Shown here: positions 18,090 through 26,459 of the stretch, one piece after another
Position numbering within the stretch: position 1 is the stretch's first letter
How the letters are laid out: each line of letters starts with the position of its first letter
DNA from: Beijerinckiaceae bacterium
Lineage (GTDB): Bacteria; Pseudomonadota; Alphaproteobacteria; Rhizobiales; Beijerinckiaceae
NCBI GenBank assembly: GCA_030684835.1
Contig: JAUXWZ010000039.1
Coordinates: 1 to 36,624, forward strand
Direction: 5' to 3'
DNA: 36,624 bases
Notes under the pieces: generated by a model
Seen by the model: only the letters and a program-made list of their open reading frames with translations
Databases searched by the model: none
What the model was told of the DNA's origin: nothing
Translations under genes and position numbers: made by a program

Positions 18090-18600
18090 AATCAGGGCGA
18101 GGCGTTCCAGTTCGACTGGTCAGAGGAATGCGCGATCCTCGGGGGCGAGAGGGACCAAACTGCAGGTCGCCCACTTCAAGCTCTCCTACAGCCGTGCATT
18201 CATCTTGCGCGCCTATCTGCAGCAAACCCATGAGATGCTGTTTGACGCCCACGACCACGCCTTTCGCATCTTCGGCGGCGTCCCACAGCGCGGCATTTAT
18301 GACAACATGCGCACGGCGGTCGGCAAGGTCGGCCCGGGGGCAAGCAGCGACAGGTCAACGCCCGCCATCGGCTCTGACAGCCCATGCCGAACGTCTCTCC
18401 CTGGCGGCGCTCAACGACTGTCTGGAGAAGCGATGCAGGGGCTGTGGACGCAGATCCCGCATGGCGTGCGGCCCGGATCGCTCGGCGATGCGTGGACCCA
18501 AGAGGCTCCGCTCCTGAGGGAGATGACGCGGCCCTTCGACGGCTTCGTCGAATACGTCAAGCACGTCTCACAAGTTTGGTCGACTCGGGTGCTTTGATGA
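18090..18600 (+). pseudogene. decayed IS21-family transposase (IstA) fragment
   Basis: Pieces of an IS21 IstA transposase lie in all three forward frames. FQFDWSEECAILGGE occurs near 18,105-18,147 and includes the first catalytic-region Asp; KLQVAHFKLSYSRAFILRAY and FGGVPQRGIYDNMRTAVGKV follow in the next frame at 18,157-18,340. RQVNAR, then LAALNDCLEKRC, then RPFDGFVEYVKHVSQV occur in further shifted frames up to about 18,580. The helix-turn-helix N-terminus is absent, and there is an internal deletion where the middle of the catalytic domain should be. No istB and no terminal repeats are seen. This is dead mobile DNA marking foreign material to the right of the tRNA-Lys. Confidence 0.88.
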
Positions 18601-18667
18601 GATGCCGTTCAACGCAAGTAGATACGCAGGCGAAGCGGGAACAATCCTTACCGGGATGCGGCAATAG

Positions 18668-18694
18668 AAAAACAACCCGGCTGTTGACCGGGTT
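18668..18694 (-). terminator. Rho-independent terminator of groEL
   Basis: Read on the reverse strand, AACCCGG-TCAACAG-CCGGGTT forms a perfect seven-base-pair hairpin (18,674-18,694) followed by GTTTTTC. It lies 57 bases after the groEL stop and is placed as expected for the end of the groESL transcript. The stem is GC-rich in its centre. Confidence 0.75.
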
Positions 18695-18750
18695 ATTTCG
18701 TGCTTTGTAACCAAACGCGATCGCGAGTTTTGGTTTTTGCTGCTGTGAGC

Positions 18751-20388
18751 TTAGAAGCCCATGCCGCCCATTCCGCCGCCGCCGCCCATAGGCATGGCGG
18801 GCTTGTCGTCTGAAGCGGCAGCGATCATGGCTTCGGTCGTTATCAGCAAACCAGCAACTGATCCTGCATTTTGCAGCGCAACGCGCACAACCTTCGCGGG
18901 ATCAAGGATCCCAGCACTTATCGCGTCCACATATTCTTCCGTCTGCGCGTTGAAGCAATAGGTGGGAGAAGCGTTCTGGACGATCGCATTAACAACGATG
19001 GACCCTTCCACTCCTGCATTTTCGACAATCTGCCTGATCGGCGCTTCGAGCGCCCGCAGCACAATGCTGATTCCAGCGGCCACATCAGCATTGTCGCTGG
19101 TAAGCTTGGCGACAGCCGTCTTAGCTCGCAATAGAGCAACGCCACCACCAGGAACAATGCCCTCTTCTACGGCAGCCCGGGTAGCATTCAGCGCATCGTC
19201 GACGCGATCCTTCTTCTCTTTGACTTCCACCTCTGTCGAGCCCCCAACCCGGATAATGGCGACGCCGCCTGCTAGTTTTGCAAGACGTTCCTGAAGCTTT
19301 TCCTTGTCGTAGTCTGAGGTGGTTTCTTCAATTTGGCTTTTGATTTGCCCGATGCGTCCGTCAATATCCTGCTTCTTTCCGGCGCCATCAATGATGGTTG
19401 TATTCTCTTTGTCGATCCGGACGCGCTTGCATCGGCCGAGCATCTCGATCATGATATTCTCAAGTTTGATTCCAAGGTCCTCTGAGATCATCTGGCCTGC
19501 AGTCAGGATCGCAATATCATCGAGCATCGCTTTGCGTCGGTCCCCGAATCCCGGCGCTTTCACAGCCGCAACTTTGAGCCCCCCACGCAGCTTGTTTACG
19601 ACGAGCGTAGCGAGAGCCTCGCCTTCAACGTCCTCTGCGATAATCAGGAGCGGCTTTCCCGATTGTACAACCGCCTCCAGAATCGGAAGAATACCTTGAA
19701 GGCTCGAGAGCTTTTTTTCATGAATCAGGATGTAGGGATCGTCGAGTTCGACAATCATCTTTTCCGCGTTGGTTATGAAGTAAGGCGACAGATATCCCCG
19801 GTCGAACTGCATGCCTTCCACCACGTCGAGTTCAGTCTCGGCCGTTTTTGCTTCCTCGACTGTGATCACGCCTTCATTGCCAACCTTTTTCATTGCTTCG
19901 GCGATCATGTTGCCGATTTCGGCGTCTCCGTTCGCGGAGATGGTTCCGACCTGCGCAACCTCCTCTGAAGAACCTAACTTCTTGGAGCGACTCTCTATGT
20001 CTTTCACGGCAGCCACGACAGCCATGTCGATACCACGCTTGAGATCCATGGGATTCATGCCGGCCGCAACGAATTTTGCGCCTTCCTTGACGATCGCGTG
20101 AGCGAGGATTGTTGCAGTTGTGGTTCCGTCGCCTGCAATATCGTTCGTCTTGGACGCAACTTCGCGCACCATCTGCGCACCCATGTTCTCGAACTTGTCT
20201 TCAAGCTCGATTTCCTTCGCAACCGTCACACCGTCTTTGGTGATGCGGGGAGCCCCATAGGATTTGTCGATAATTACATTGCGGCCCTTGGGGCCTAATG
20301 TGACCTTGACGGCATTATTGAGAAGCGTAACTCCCTGCAACATGCGATCGCGAGCATCGGACGAAAAGCGGACATCTTTGGCTGACAT
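18751..20388 (-). CDS. groEL: chaperonin GroEL (60 kDa)
   Basis: GroEL forms the double-ring ATP-driven folding chamber that works with GroES. The product is 545 residues from the ATG at 20,388; longer open frame upstream is non-homologous. Motifs include [19 protein letters not shown] near residues 30-48, the ATP-binding [10 protein letters not shown] near 84-93 and the C-terminal tail [12 protein letters not shown]. The apical domain shows [14 protein letters not shown]. Codon use has more A/T at third positions than the nuo genes, and residues such as [20 protein letters not shown] depart a little from the common form. Because it lies among mobile-element debris it may be a second groEL copy, common in rhizobia, but the rest of the genome is not visible. 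groES lies 56 bases upstream. Confidence 0.97.
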   Translation of the reverse strand: MSAKDVRFSSDARDRMLQGVTLLNNAVKVTLGPKGRNVIIDKSYGAPRITKDGVTVAKEIELEDKFENMGAQMVREVASKTNDIAGDGTTTATILAHAIVKEGAKFVAAGMNPMDLKRGIDMAVVAAVKDIESRSKKLGSSEEVAQVGTISANGDAEIGNMIAEAMKKVGNEGVITVEEAKTAETELDVVEGMQFDRGYLSPYFITNAEKMIVELDDPYILIHEKKLSSLQGILPILEAVVQSGKPLLIIAEDVEGEALATLVVNKLRGGLKVAAVKAPGFGDRRKAMLDDIAILTAGQMISEDLGIKLENIMIEMLGRCKRVRIDKENTTIIDGAGKKQDIDGRIGQIKSQIEETTSDYDKEKLQERLAKLAGGVAIIRVGGSTEVEVKEKKDRVDDALNATRAAVEEGIVPGGGVALLRAKTAVAKLTSDNADVAAGISIVLRALEAPIRQIVENAGVEGSIVVNAIVQNASPTYCFNAQTEEYVDAISAGILDPAKVVRVALQNAGSVAGLLITTEAMIAAASDDKPAMPMGGGGGMGGMGF

Positions 20389-20444
20389 TTTGATTGACCC
20401 AAATGTTTTTATTGAAAACTGAATGCGCGGTAAGTCCGACGAGC

Positions 20445-20738
20445 TTACGCCCGATCCAGGACGCCAAGCAGATCGGATTCTTTCATGATGAGCAGGTCTT
20501 CTCCGCCGATCTTGATTTCGGCGCCCGACCACTTTCCGAACAGAACGCGGTCGCCCGCCTTGACGTCGACAGGCGTCAGCTTCCCAGTCTCGTTGCGGCT
20601 GCCCGGACCGACGGCGACGACTTCACCTTCCTGCGGCTTTTCTTTCACGGTGTCGGGGATGATGATGCCGCCGGGAGTCTTCCCCTCGGCTTCAATGCGC
20701 TTGAGTACGACTCGGTCGTGAAGGGGTCGAAAATTCAT
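20445..20738 (-). CDS. groES: co-chaperonin GroES (10 kDa)
   Basis: GroES is the heptameric lid of the GroEL folding chamber. The product is 97 residues, starting at the ATG at 20,738, with [20 protein letters not shown] at the N-terminus. The mobile-loop region [22 protein letters not shown] and the roof and core strands [16 protein letters not shown] all match the family. AGAAAG lies upstream as a modest ribosome site. It is the first gene of the groESL operon, with a CIRCE-like operator about 70 bases upstream of the start. Confidence 0.96.
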   Translation of the reverse strand: MNFRPLHDRVVLKRIEAEGKTPGGIIIPDTVKEKPQEGEVVAVGPGSRNETGKLTPVDVKAGDRVLFGKWSGAEIKIGGEDLLIMKESDLLGVLDRA

Positions 20739-20805
20739 TTTTATCTTTCTGAAGACGCCGCTGAGGACGAGCCCGCCAGGCTGCAAGCTCTGATATTTGG
20801 ACGCA

Positions 20806-20832
20806 CTGTCACTCTATAGATCAGAGTGCTCA
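20806..20832 (-). promoter_or_regulatory. CIRCE-like operator (HrcA binding) before groES
   Basis: The inverted repeat CACTC-N9-GAGTG occupies 20,810-20,828 with exactly the nine-base spacing of CIRCE (TTAGCACTC-N9-GAGTGCTAA). The arms match the consensus at 8 of 9 bases on one side (GAGTGCTCA) and 6 of 9 on the other. On the reverse strand the spacer contains TATAGA, a possible -10 box, which would place the operator over the promoter. In Alphaproteobacteria HrcA bound here represses groESL until heat shock. Position 68-94 bases before groES fits. No hrcA gene is in the window. Confidence 0.72.
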
Positions 20833-21026
20833 ATGCAAAGGCTATTCGCGTTGCAAAATCCGCTACACCTCAGGCGCAAGTATTCGGAGCAAGTTACACA
20901 AGCTGGAGGGAACAAATAGCGGGTCTTGCTAACGGCGTCGCCGGACACGATACGACGGAACAGGACCCCCGAAATCAATCTGACGTCAGCGCGCGAGTGC
21001 TGACGTCGAGGCGCCGGGCTTACTTC
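20833..21026. other. intergenic region between groES operator and orphan tctC
   Basis: About 190 bases with no convincing ORF. It separates the groES promoter region from the stop of the orphan TctC-type gene, which points the same way. No hairpin terminator with a T-tract was seen for that gene. Confidence 0.4.
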
Positions 21027-22070
21027 TCATTTTGAGAGAATAATTTCCTGAGTGCGTTGAATGACCTTCAGCGGAAACTTGTGCAAGCGTTCAACAAGCT
21101 CCTGCACATCCTCCCCGCTGGTATAGTCAATCTCAAGACTCATCTTATCGGCCGTTGCGATCAGCTCCGCATCTTTCATTGCCGACGTGAACGCGCTCCT
21201 GAGAATGTTTACAGTTTCACCGGGCATTCCTGGGGGTGCAACAAATGGGCGTCCCATCGTCTGACGTGCGAAGATCAATTCCAGCACCTGCCGCTCGTCC
21301 TCAGCCTTAACGAGGTCCATGATCAGGGGAACATGCGCAAGTTCGGGATGCTTTTTAAGAGCAAGTTGCAGAACGACATTTAGCTTTCCCGATTTCAGCA
21401 TGCTCGCGCTGCCGGTCCGAGCGGCTCCCCAGGAGTACCCAACCAAACCGTCGACTTCTCCTCTTTCGAGGGCGAGGAGGATTTCCGTTGTTCCGGGATA
21501 TCCGTCAATGATCTTAAGACGCGAGCCGAGGATGGAGTTCATTACCAAGGCAAATGCTGTCAAGTCGCTTGCTGCTCCGGCAGATCCGACGTTCAGTGCC
21601 TTCCCGGCGAGAACCTCTTTCAAGTTCTTTACGGGCGCGGTGTCGGATATATAAAATCCGCTCACCTCGTTGTTCATGCTCCCAAGCCAGTTCAGCTTCG
21701 TGGCGTCAAAGCGAGCCGCCGATTTATCACCGTAGACAAGTCGATCCATAGCGACGCCGCGACCAATCAAAGCGATTTCTGAACCGTCTTTTGGCGCGAC
21801 GTTGGCGATATAATTCGCCAGAGTCATGGATCCCGCGCCCGGTCGGTTCGAGACAGTAATCGTGGGATTGCCGGGCAAATACTTTCCGAGGAACCGTGAC
21901 ATGACGCGGCCATACGTATCGTAGCCGATGCCGGACGTGGCCGAATAGCCAACGAAAATGGTTATTTTAGATGGGGCTTGAACGGATTGCGCCAAAGCGC
22001 TTGATACTGGCGCAAGCGCTGTAAATCCGAGGGCGATGGCCAACAGCAGTCCGCGGCGTGATTTTCTCAT
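21027..22070 (-). CDS. TctC/Bug-family tripartite tricarboxylate transporter binding protein (orphan)
   Basis: The 347-residue product is a periplasmic solute-binding protein of the Bug (TctC) type. A signal peptide covers about residues 1-27 (RRGLLLAIALGF, cleavage after ALA). The first loop TIFVGYSATSGIGYDTYGRV and the segment VSNRPGAGSMTLANYIANVA match the ligand-binding loops of the family, and FVAPPGMPGETVNILRSAF is the usual late motif. GGAGGAAC lies before the ATG at 22,070. Some motif positions differ from the common pattern (for example SATSGIGYD in place of PPGGGND-type loops). It is alone on its strand with no tctAB beside it, although a complete set lies 1.3 kb away on the other strand. 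The ligand is unknown. Confidence 0.88.
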   Translation of the reverse strand: MRKSRRGLLLAIALGFTALAPVSSALAQSVQAPSKITIFVGYSATSGIGYDTYGRVMSRFLGKYLPGNPTITVSNRPGAGSMTLANYIANVAPKDGSEIALIGRGVAMDRLVYGDKSAARFDATKLNWLGSMNNEVSGFYISDTAPVKNLKEVLAGKALNVGSAGAASDLTAFALVMNSILGSRLKIIDGYPGTTEILLALERGEVDGLVGYSWGAARTGSASMLKSGKLNVVLQLALKKHPELAHVPLIMDLVKAEDERQVLELIFARQTMGRPFVAPPGMPGETVNILRSAFTSAMKDAELIATADKMSLEIDYTSGEDVQELVERLHKFPLKVIQRTQEIILSK

Positions 22071-22349
22071 TTTTTCAGTTCCTCCCTCACTTTTTCTTCT
22101 ATGTCGCCGATGCACAGCCGCAAGTGCCGCCCGCCGAACTCCGCCTGCAGCAACGACGAGGGCTATATGATGCTGAGCATCACGTATCGGTCAGGTGCAT
22201 TGATGGCCGTTATTCTCCAGATGTCCGCCGGTTGGTGCTTGAGACTGCCTCAATTCCCAAGCTCTGACAAATCTGACTGCGTCGATTAACGCGACTGAGC
22301 ATGAGCGGTCTGACAGGCAACAAGATGCCCGAGAGGCGTGCGAACTTCG

Positions 22350-22630
22350 CCGCATATCGAAAGTAAGCAAGGCCGCTCTGCTCGTCGATGGGCAGATCCT
22401 GCTCTATGGCGACGTCGGTGATCCGTTCTGATGCGGCCACGGCACGTCGCGCGACGTCATTCAAGCGCTCGCAGAACACGGACGCGGCGACGTCATTGTG
22501 CGCATCAATTCGGGCGACGGGATCGCAATGGATTGCATGGCGATCTATTCGATCCTGAAGTCCGCATCCGGGCGCGGTGACCGTGTTTATCGACGACCTC
22601 GCCGCATCGGCCACGGCGTGCCTGCAACCT
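22350..22630 (+). pseudogene. decayed phage ClpP-type prohead protease
   Basis: In the forward frame near 22,379-22,435 the sequence encodes LLVDGQILLYGDVGDPF and then hits a stop. It resumes as DVIQALAEHGRGDVIVRINS with GDGIAMDCMAIYSILKSA, and after a frameshift near 22,565 as VTVFIDDLAASATA. This is the pattern of ClpP-related head maturation proteases of phages, with the A-S-A segment where the catalytic Ser region lies. An in-frame stop, a frameshift and loss of the C-terminal half make it non-functional. It is a trace of an old prophage. The reverse-strand open frame over the same bases (22,210-22,614) is a shadow of it. Confidence 0.75.
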
Positions 22631-22651
22631 CACAGGGCTAAAGCCCGTCCT

Positions 22652-22978
22652 CTATGCGCCGGACCTGTATGCGCCGGATCTGCGTTCGCGCCAGAACCAC
22701 ACTGCGATTGCCGCCGATGCAATAACGATGACGGCGCAGCCGGTTACAAGCCATACGTTGTACGGGGTGCCGCGTGAGAAGTAGTTCGCCAACCCTATTA
22801 GAAAAGCAACAAACCCCACGCTCATCGCGAGCTTGATGAGATTGGACGCTGTTTCTTCCTTCTTTGCGGCAGATCGGCTGATGTCGGTAATCCCGCGCGA
22901 AGCATCCAGCTCAGCCGCCTTTCTCTTCCAATCGTCACCCAGTAGGCCCTTCTTGTCTGCGTCTGAAAGCTCAGCCAT
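22652..22978 (-). CDS. small two-helix membrane protein with EcfG-type promoter (unknown)
   Basis: The product is 108 residues from the ATG at 22,978, with AGGAGGG seven bases upstream. The first 45 residues are soluble and charged (LSDADKKGLLGDDWKRKAAEL). Two hydrophobic helices follow, about residues 50-68 and 76-96 (YNVWLVTGCAVIVIASAAIA), and a basic tail ends the protein. I do not recognise the family. A GGAAC-N16-CGTT motif 108-132 bases upstream suggests control by the alphaproteobacterial general stress sigma factor EcfG. The last codons adjoin the decayed prohead protease, so the C-terminus might have been altered by the insertion. Confidence 0.75.
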   Translation of the reverse strand: MAELSDADKKGLLGDDWKRKAAELDASRGITDISRSAAKKEETASNLIKLAMSVGFVAFLIGLANYFSRGTPYNVWLVTGCAVIVIASAAIAVWFWRERRSGAYRSGA

Positions 22979-23085
22979 GAACTGACCCTCCTGTACCGCG
23001 TCTCGGCTCAAGCGACTGCGTTAGATAGCCGTCAGGAGCTTGAGCGCCCGGTCGGCAAAGCCAACCATTATGCGCCCGTAGATAA

Positions 23086-23110
23086 AACGGCTTAAAACTT
23101 CGAAAGTTCC
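23086..23110 (-). promoter_or_regulatory. EcfG-type general stress promoter
   Basis: On the reverse strand GGAAC (23,110-23,106) is followed by 16 bases and then CGTT (23,089-23,086). This is the consensus GGAAC-N16/17-CGTT of EcfG-controlled promoters in Alphaproteobacteria. It is placed to transcribe the small membrane protein starting at 22,978, leaving a 5' leader of about 100 bases. I scanned the other large gaps by eye and found no second match. Confidence 0.6.
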
Positions 23111-23394
23111 AAATATTCAACAAGCTACTGTCCAACTCAGAGAGTAGGAACCGCGCACGTTCGTCCATCCGAAGACCGGGCGCGAGAGAGCATGAACACG
23201 TCGCGCATCGGTCCGTGGACGCGCCACCCTCGGGAGCGCAGCCTACAGGGGCAACTGCACTACAAAGCCCCCCAAGCTCGGGATGCGTGCTGTTCGTGGC
23301 GCCTCCTGGCTCCCGCTTGCAAGTGGTCTGCGCGTGGTTACAAATACGGCGTGTCCTCGCGCAAACGACGTCGCGGACCAGGGGGAACGACCCG
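23111..23394. other. intergenic region upstream of tctA
   Basis: About 285 bases before tctA. The tctA frame is open through it, but the encoded residues are unlike a transporter and no ribosome site is present before 23,382. I see no operator or promoter that I can name. Confidence 0.4.
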
Positions 23395-24891
23395 ATGCTT
23401 TCTGCGGCCATAGACGGGCTGTTCGGTATTTTGCACTGGAAGGCATTCGGGCTGATGATCGTCGGGATCATCGTGAGCTCGACGCTTGTGGCGATGCCCG
23501 GCATCGGCAGCAAGACCGCCATCGCTCTTCTCCTGCCGTTCGCCTTCGTGCTGAACAAGTACGAAGCGATCGCGCTGATCGTCAGCATCTGGGCCGTGAG
23601 CAACACGGCAAACTCGATCACCGCCATTCTCTTCTCCGTGCCCGGCGGCGGCGGCTCTCAGGCGACCATCATGGACGGCTACCCGATGGCCAGGAAAGGC
23701 GAGGCCGCGCGCGCGCTCGCTGCCGCTTTTACGTCCTCCGCGGTGGGCGGCGTCATCGGGGCGCTTATGCTGTTCGCGGCAATTCCCGTTCTGCGGCCAC
23801 TGGTCCTGCTGCTGGGACCGCCAGAATTCTTCATGCTCGTGATGCTGGGCGTCGCCATGGTGGGCACGCTTAGCGGATCATCGCCGCTGAAGGGCATCAT
23901 CGTTGGCGCGTTCGGGCTGCTCATCTCGATGATCGGCGTGCACCTGATCACGGCGGTGCCGCGCTTCACATTTGACAGCATTTATCTGATGGAGGGCGTG
24001 CCGCTCGTGCCCTTGACCATTGGTTTGTTCGCGATTCCCGAGCTCATCTATCTTGCAACGCGCGGCTCGACGATCGCCAATGTCGAGCTAACCAACCTGC
24101 GCGCTGGCACGATGCAGGGAATAAGGGACACATTCACCCATTGGTGGCTCGTCGTCAGGTCGAGCATCCTCGGGGTCTGGATTGGTATTATCCCGGGGCT
24201 CGGCTCATCGGTCGCGGACTGGCTCGCCTACGGGCACGCCAAGCAGACCTGCAAGGGCGCGAAGGAGACGTTTGGAACGGGCGACGTGCGCGGTGTGATC
24301 GCGGTCGATGCGGCGACCAACGCGAAGGAGGGCGGCGCCATGATCCCGACGCTTGCTTTCGGCATTCCCGGCAGTAGCACGCTCGCGCTCATCTTTGGCG
24401 GCCTGATCATCGTCGGCGTGACGCCGGGACGCGAGATGCTAACGACGCAGCTTGACGTCACCTTCTCGATCATCTGGCTGCTGATCATCGCCAGTATCCT
24501 GACGTCGGTCTTGTGCCTTTTGTTCACTAAGCAACTCGCGATGGTCACCCGGATCAGCCCACAAATCCTTTTTCCCGTGATCCTCGCGATGGCGGTGATG
24601 GGGAGTTTCGCTTCCTCGAACCAGTTCGACGATATTTTCGTGATGCTCGCCTTCGGCACGCTCGGCTATTTCATGCGGGCCGCAGGCTGGCCGCGCCCAC
24701 CGCTCCTGCTCGGGCTGGTGCTGGGGCCGCTGGCGGAGCGTCACATGTGGACGTCCGTGCAGATCCATGGCGCAGGCTTCCTGTTGCGGCCGGGCGTTCT
24801 CATCATTCTCGCGATCCTGTTGATCAGCGTCGCCTATCCTATCTGGCGAGACCGGCGCGCGAAGGCGCGCTTAGCCTTGAAGGGAGCTTGA
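23395..24891 (+). CDS. tripartite tricarboxylate transporter large membrane subunit (TctA family)
   Basis: TctA is the large permease that, with TctB and a periplasmic TctC protein, imports carboxylates by ion symport. The product is 498 residues with about 11-12 hydrophobic helices. I chose the ATG at 23,395 because GGGGGAA lies before it; the open frame runs 60 codons further upstream without homology. Family motifs are the first signature MPGIGSKTAIALLLPFAF with IMDGYPMARKGEAARALAAA, and the second repeat IGIIPGLGSSVADWLAYGHA with KEGGAMIPTLAFGIPGSST. tctB starts 3 bases after the stop and tctC follows. The substrate cannot be assigned. Confidence 0.93.
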   Translation: MLSAAIDGLFGILHWKAFGLMIVGIIVSSTLVAMPGIGSKTAIALLLPFAFVLNKYEAIALIVSIWAVSNTANSITAILFSVPGGGGSQATIMDGYPMARKGEAARALAAAFTSSAVGGVIGALMLFAAIPVLRPLVLLLGPPEFFMLVMLGVAMVGTLSGSSPLKGIIVGAFGLLISMIGVHLITAVPRFTFDSIYLMEGVPLVPLTIGLFAIPELIYLATRGSTIANVELTNLRAGTMQGIRDTFTHWWLVVRSSILGVWIGIIPGLGSSVADWLAYGHAKQTCKGAKETFGTGDVRGVIAVDAATNAKEGGAMIPTLAFGIPGSSTLALIFGGLIIVGVTPGREMLTTQLDVTFSIIWLLIIASILTSVLCLLFTKQLAMVTRISPQILFPVILAMAVMGSFASSNQFDDIFVMLAFGTLGYFMRAAGWPRPPLLLGLVLGPLAERHMWTSVQIHGAGFLLRPGVLIILAILLISVAYPIWRDRRAKARLALKGA

Positions 24892-24894
24892 GCG

Positions 24895-25377
24895 ATGACC
24901 TGGAAGCCTCGCATCGTTCTCACGCTCCTGTTCATCGCGGCCTTCGGCTATGTCGTGATCGACTCCTGGGCCATGCCATTTCAGGCCCGACTGTTTCCGT
25001 GGACTATCGGACTGATAGGCCTAAGCCTCCTCATGGTGCAGCTGTATCGCGACTTCGCGGCGGCTCCGGTTGCCGACAAGGAGGCGGGACCAAGCGGCGC
25101 CGACATGGATTTCACGGCTGAGGAAACCACCATCGCGGCGCGAAAGGTCGCGCTTGAGCTCTTCGGATGGATTTACGGCCTCGTCGCCGGGCTTTGGCTT
25201 TTCGGCTTCCACCTCACCATCCCGCTTTTCGTTGGCCTGTATCTTCTGCGCTCCAGGATCAATCTGTACGTTTCGGCTAGCATTACTGTCGGGATGTGGC
25301 TCGTGACTTGGCTGATATTTGACCGCCTCCTCAGTCTGCCATTTCCACGAGGCGCTTTGTTCGAGCTGTTTCAATAA
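24895..25377 (+). CDS. tripartite tricarboxylate transporter small membrane subunit (TctB family)
   Basis: TctB is the small membrane partner of TctA. The 160-residue product has four predicted helices, with a hydrophilic segment near residues 55-78 (KEAGPSGADMDFTAEETTIA) between the first and second pairs, as is usual for TctB. The start RIVLTLLFIAAFGYVVIDSW and the end MWLVTWLIFDRLLSLPFPRG match the family layout. AGGGAGC precedes the ATG. It lies between tctA and tctC in a single operon. Confidence 0.88.
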   Translation: MTWKPRIVLTLLFIAAFGYVVIDSWAMPFQARLFPWTIGLIGLSLLMVQLYRDFAAAPVADKEAGPSGADMDFTAEETTIAARKVALELFGWIYGLVAGLWLFGFHLTIPLFVGLYLLRSRINLYVSASITVGMWLVTWLIFDRLLSLPFPRGALFELFQ

Positions 25378-25410
25378 CCCCGAAGCGGGACATCAAGAAG
25401 GGAGTCTGCC

Positions 25411-26421
25411 ATGAATATTAGAAGCATAGGTTCGCGGCTTGGGGTCGTATCCGCGATGCTCTTCGCCGCATATTGGGGCTCATGCGTCAATGTGGCGTCG
25501 GCGCAGGAGGAAGTCTTCAAGGGCAAGCAGCTTAATTTCGTCATCAGAAGCGCGGCAGGCGGCGGAAACGATTTCTATGGGCGCCTCGTCGCGCGGCATA
25601 TGGTCAAGTACATTCCGGGTTCGCCCAGCGCGATCGTCACCAACATGCCGGGCGGCGGCGGTCTGGTCGCGGCCAATTACATTGCCAGCCGCGCGCGTAA
25701 GGACGGCACGGAAATCGGCGTTCTTGACCGCGATCTGGCTGTGGTGCAGCGGCTGGGCGTCGCCGCTGTACGCTTCGACGTACGCACGATGATCCCTTTG
25801 GGAAGCGCCGCGTCGGAAATCTACGTCTGGGTGGTTCGCCCGGACGCCGGGGTAAAAAGCGTCGCAGAACTCCGCAACGCCAAGAAGCCTATTCGCTTGT
25901 CGGGAACCGGCGCCGGGACGACTGCGGTCCAGCAGATCGTGCTGATGGAGCGCGACGGCTTTGCTGTGAACGTCGTGACGGGCTTCAGCGGCACGTCCGA
26001 GAAGGTTTTGGCAGTTCTTCGGGGCGACGTGCAGGGGACCAACGGGACCTACGAAAGCTTGCAGACCGCCATCCGCGAGGAGAAGTTGCACGTTTTCGCA
26101 CGCCTTGGCGCTCACCCGGATCTGAAGAGCGTTCCTGATCTCCGCGACGTGCTGTCGGAGAAGATGCGACCGGTTGGCGTGATGATGGCCGCGTCCCTTG
26201 ATTCAGGTCGTCCCTTCTATCTGCCGCCGGGCGTTCCCGACGCCAATGTGAAAATTCTTCGCTCTGCGTTCGAGAAGGCGCTCAGCGACCCCGAACTCCT
26301 GAAGGAGGCCGACCGCGCGAAACAATCGATCGACTTCATCAGCGGCGAGCAAGTGCACAAGGGCAACCTGGAAGTCCTCGGCTCCTCCGACGACGTCGTC
26401 AGCTTGTTCAAGGCGCTTTGA
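25411..26421 (+). CDS. TctC/Bug-family tripartite tricarboxylate transporter binding protein
   Basis: This 336-residue periplasmic binding protein captures the carboxylate and delivers it to TctAB. A signal peptide covers about residues 1-31, ending ASA before QEEVF. The ligand loops are visible: FVIRSAAGGGNDFYGRLVAR, then VTNMPGGGGLVAANYIASRA, and the late motif FYLPPGVPDANVKILRSAF. GAAGGGAG lies upstream of the ATG. It closes the tctABC operon, 33 bases after tctB. It and the orphan TctC at 21,027 share the family fold but differ clearly in their binding loops, so they are not a recent duplication. A strong hairpin lies 12 bases after its stop. Confidence 0.93.
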   Translation: MNIRSIGSRLGVVSAMLFAAYWGSCVNVASAQEEVFKGKQLNFVIRSAAGGGNDFYGRLVARHMVKYIPGSPSAIVTNMPGGGGLVAANYIASRARKDGTEIGVLDRDLAVVQRLGVAAVRFDVRTMIPLGSAASEIYVWVVRPDAGVKSVAELRNAKKPIRLSGTGAGTTAVQQIVLMERDGFAVNVVTGFSGTSEKVLAVLRGDVQGTNGTYESLQTAIREEKLHVFARLGAHPDLKSVPDLRDVLSEKMRPVGVMMAASLDSGRPFYLPPGVPDANVKILRSAFEKALSDPELLKEADRAKQSIDFISGEQVHKGNLEVLGSSDDVVSLFKAL

Positions 26422-26433
26422 TCCTCCCCTCCG

Positions 26434-26459
26434 CCGTGGCGGCGCATGCGTCGCCACGG
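26434..26459 (+). terminator. hairpin after the tctABC operon
   Basis: CCGTGGCG (26,434-26,441) pairs perfectly with CGCCACGG (26,452-26,459). The ten-base loop contains the self-complementary CGCATGCG, so the stem may extend. No T-tract follows, so it may stabilise the mRNA end or be a weak or Rho-assisted terminator. Confidence 0.5.

Noticed and set aside
22210-22614. Reverse open frame of 134 codons
   Set aside because: The forward strand encodes a recognisable but broken prohead protease here; the reverse product has no family pattern.
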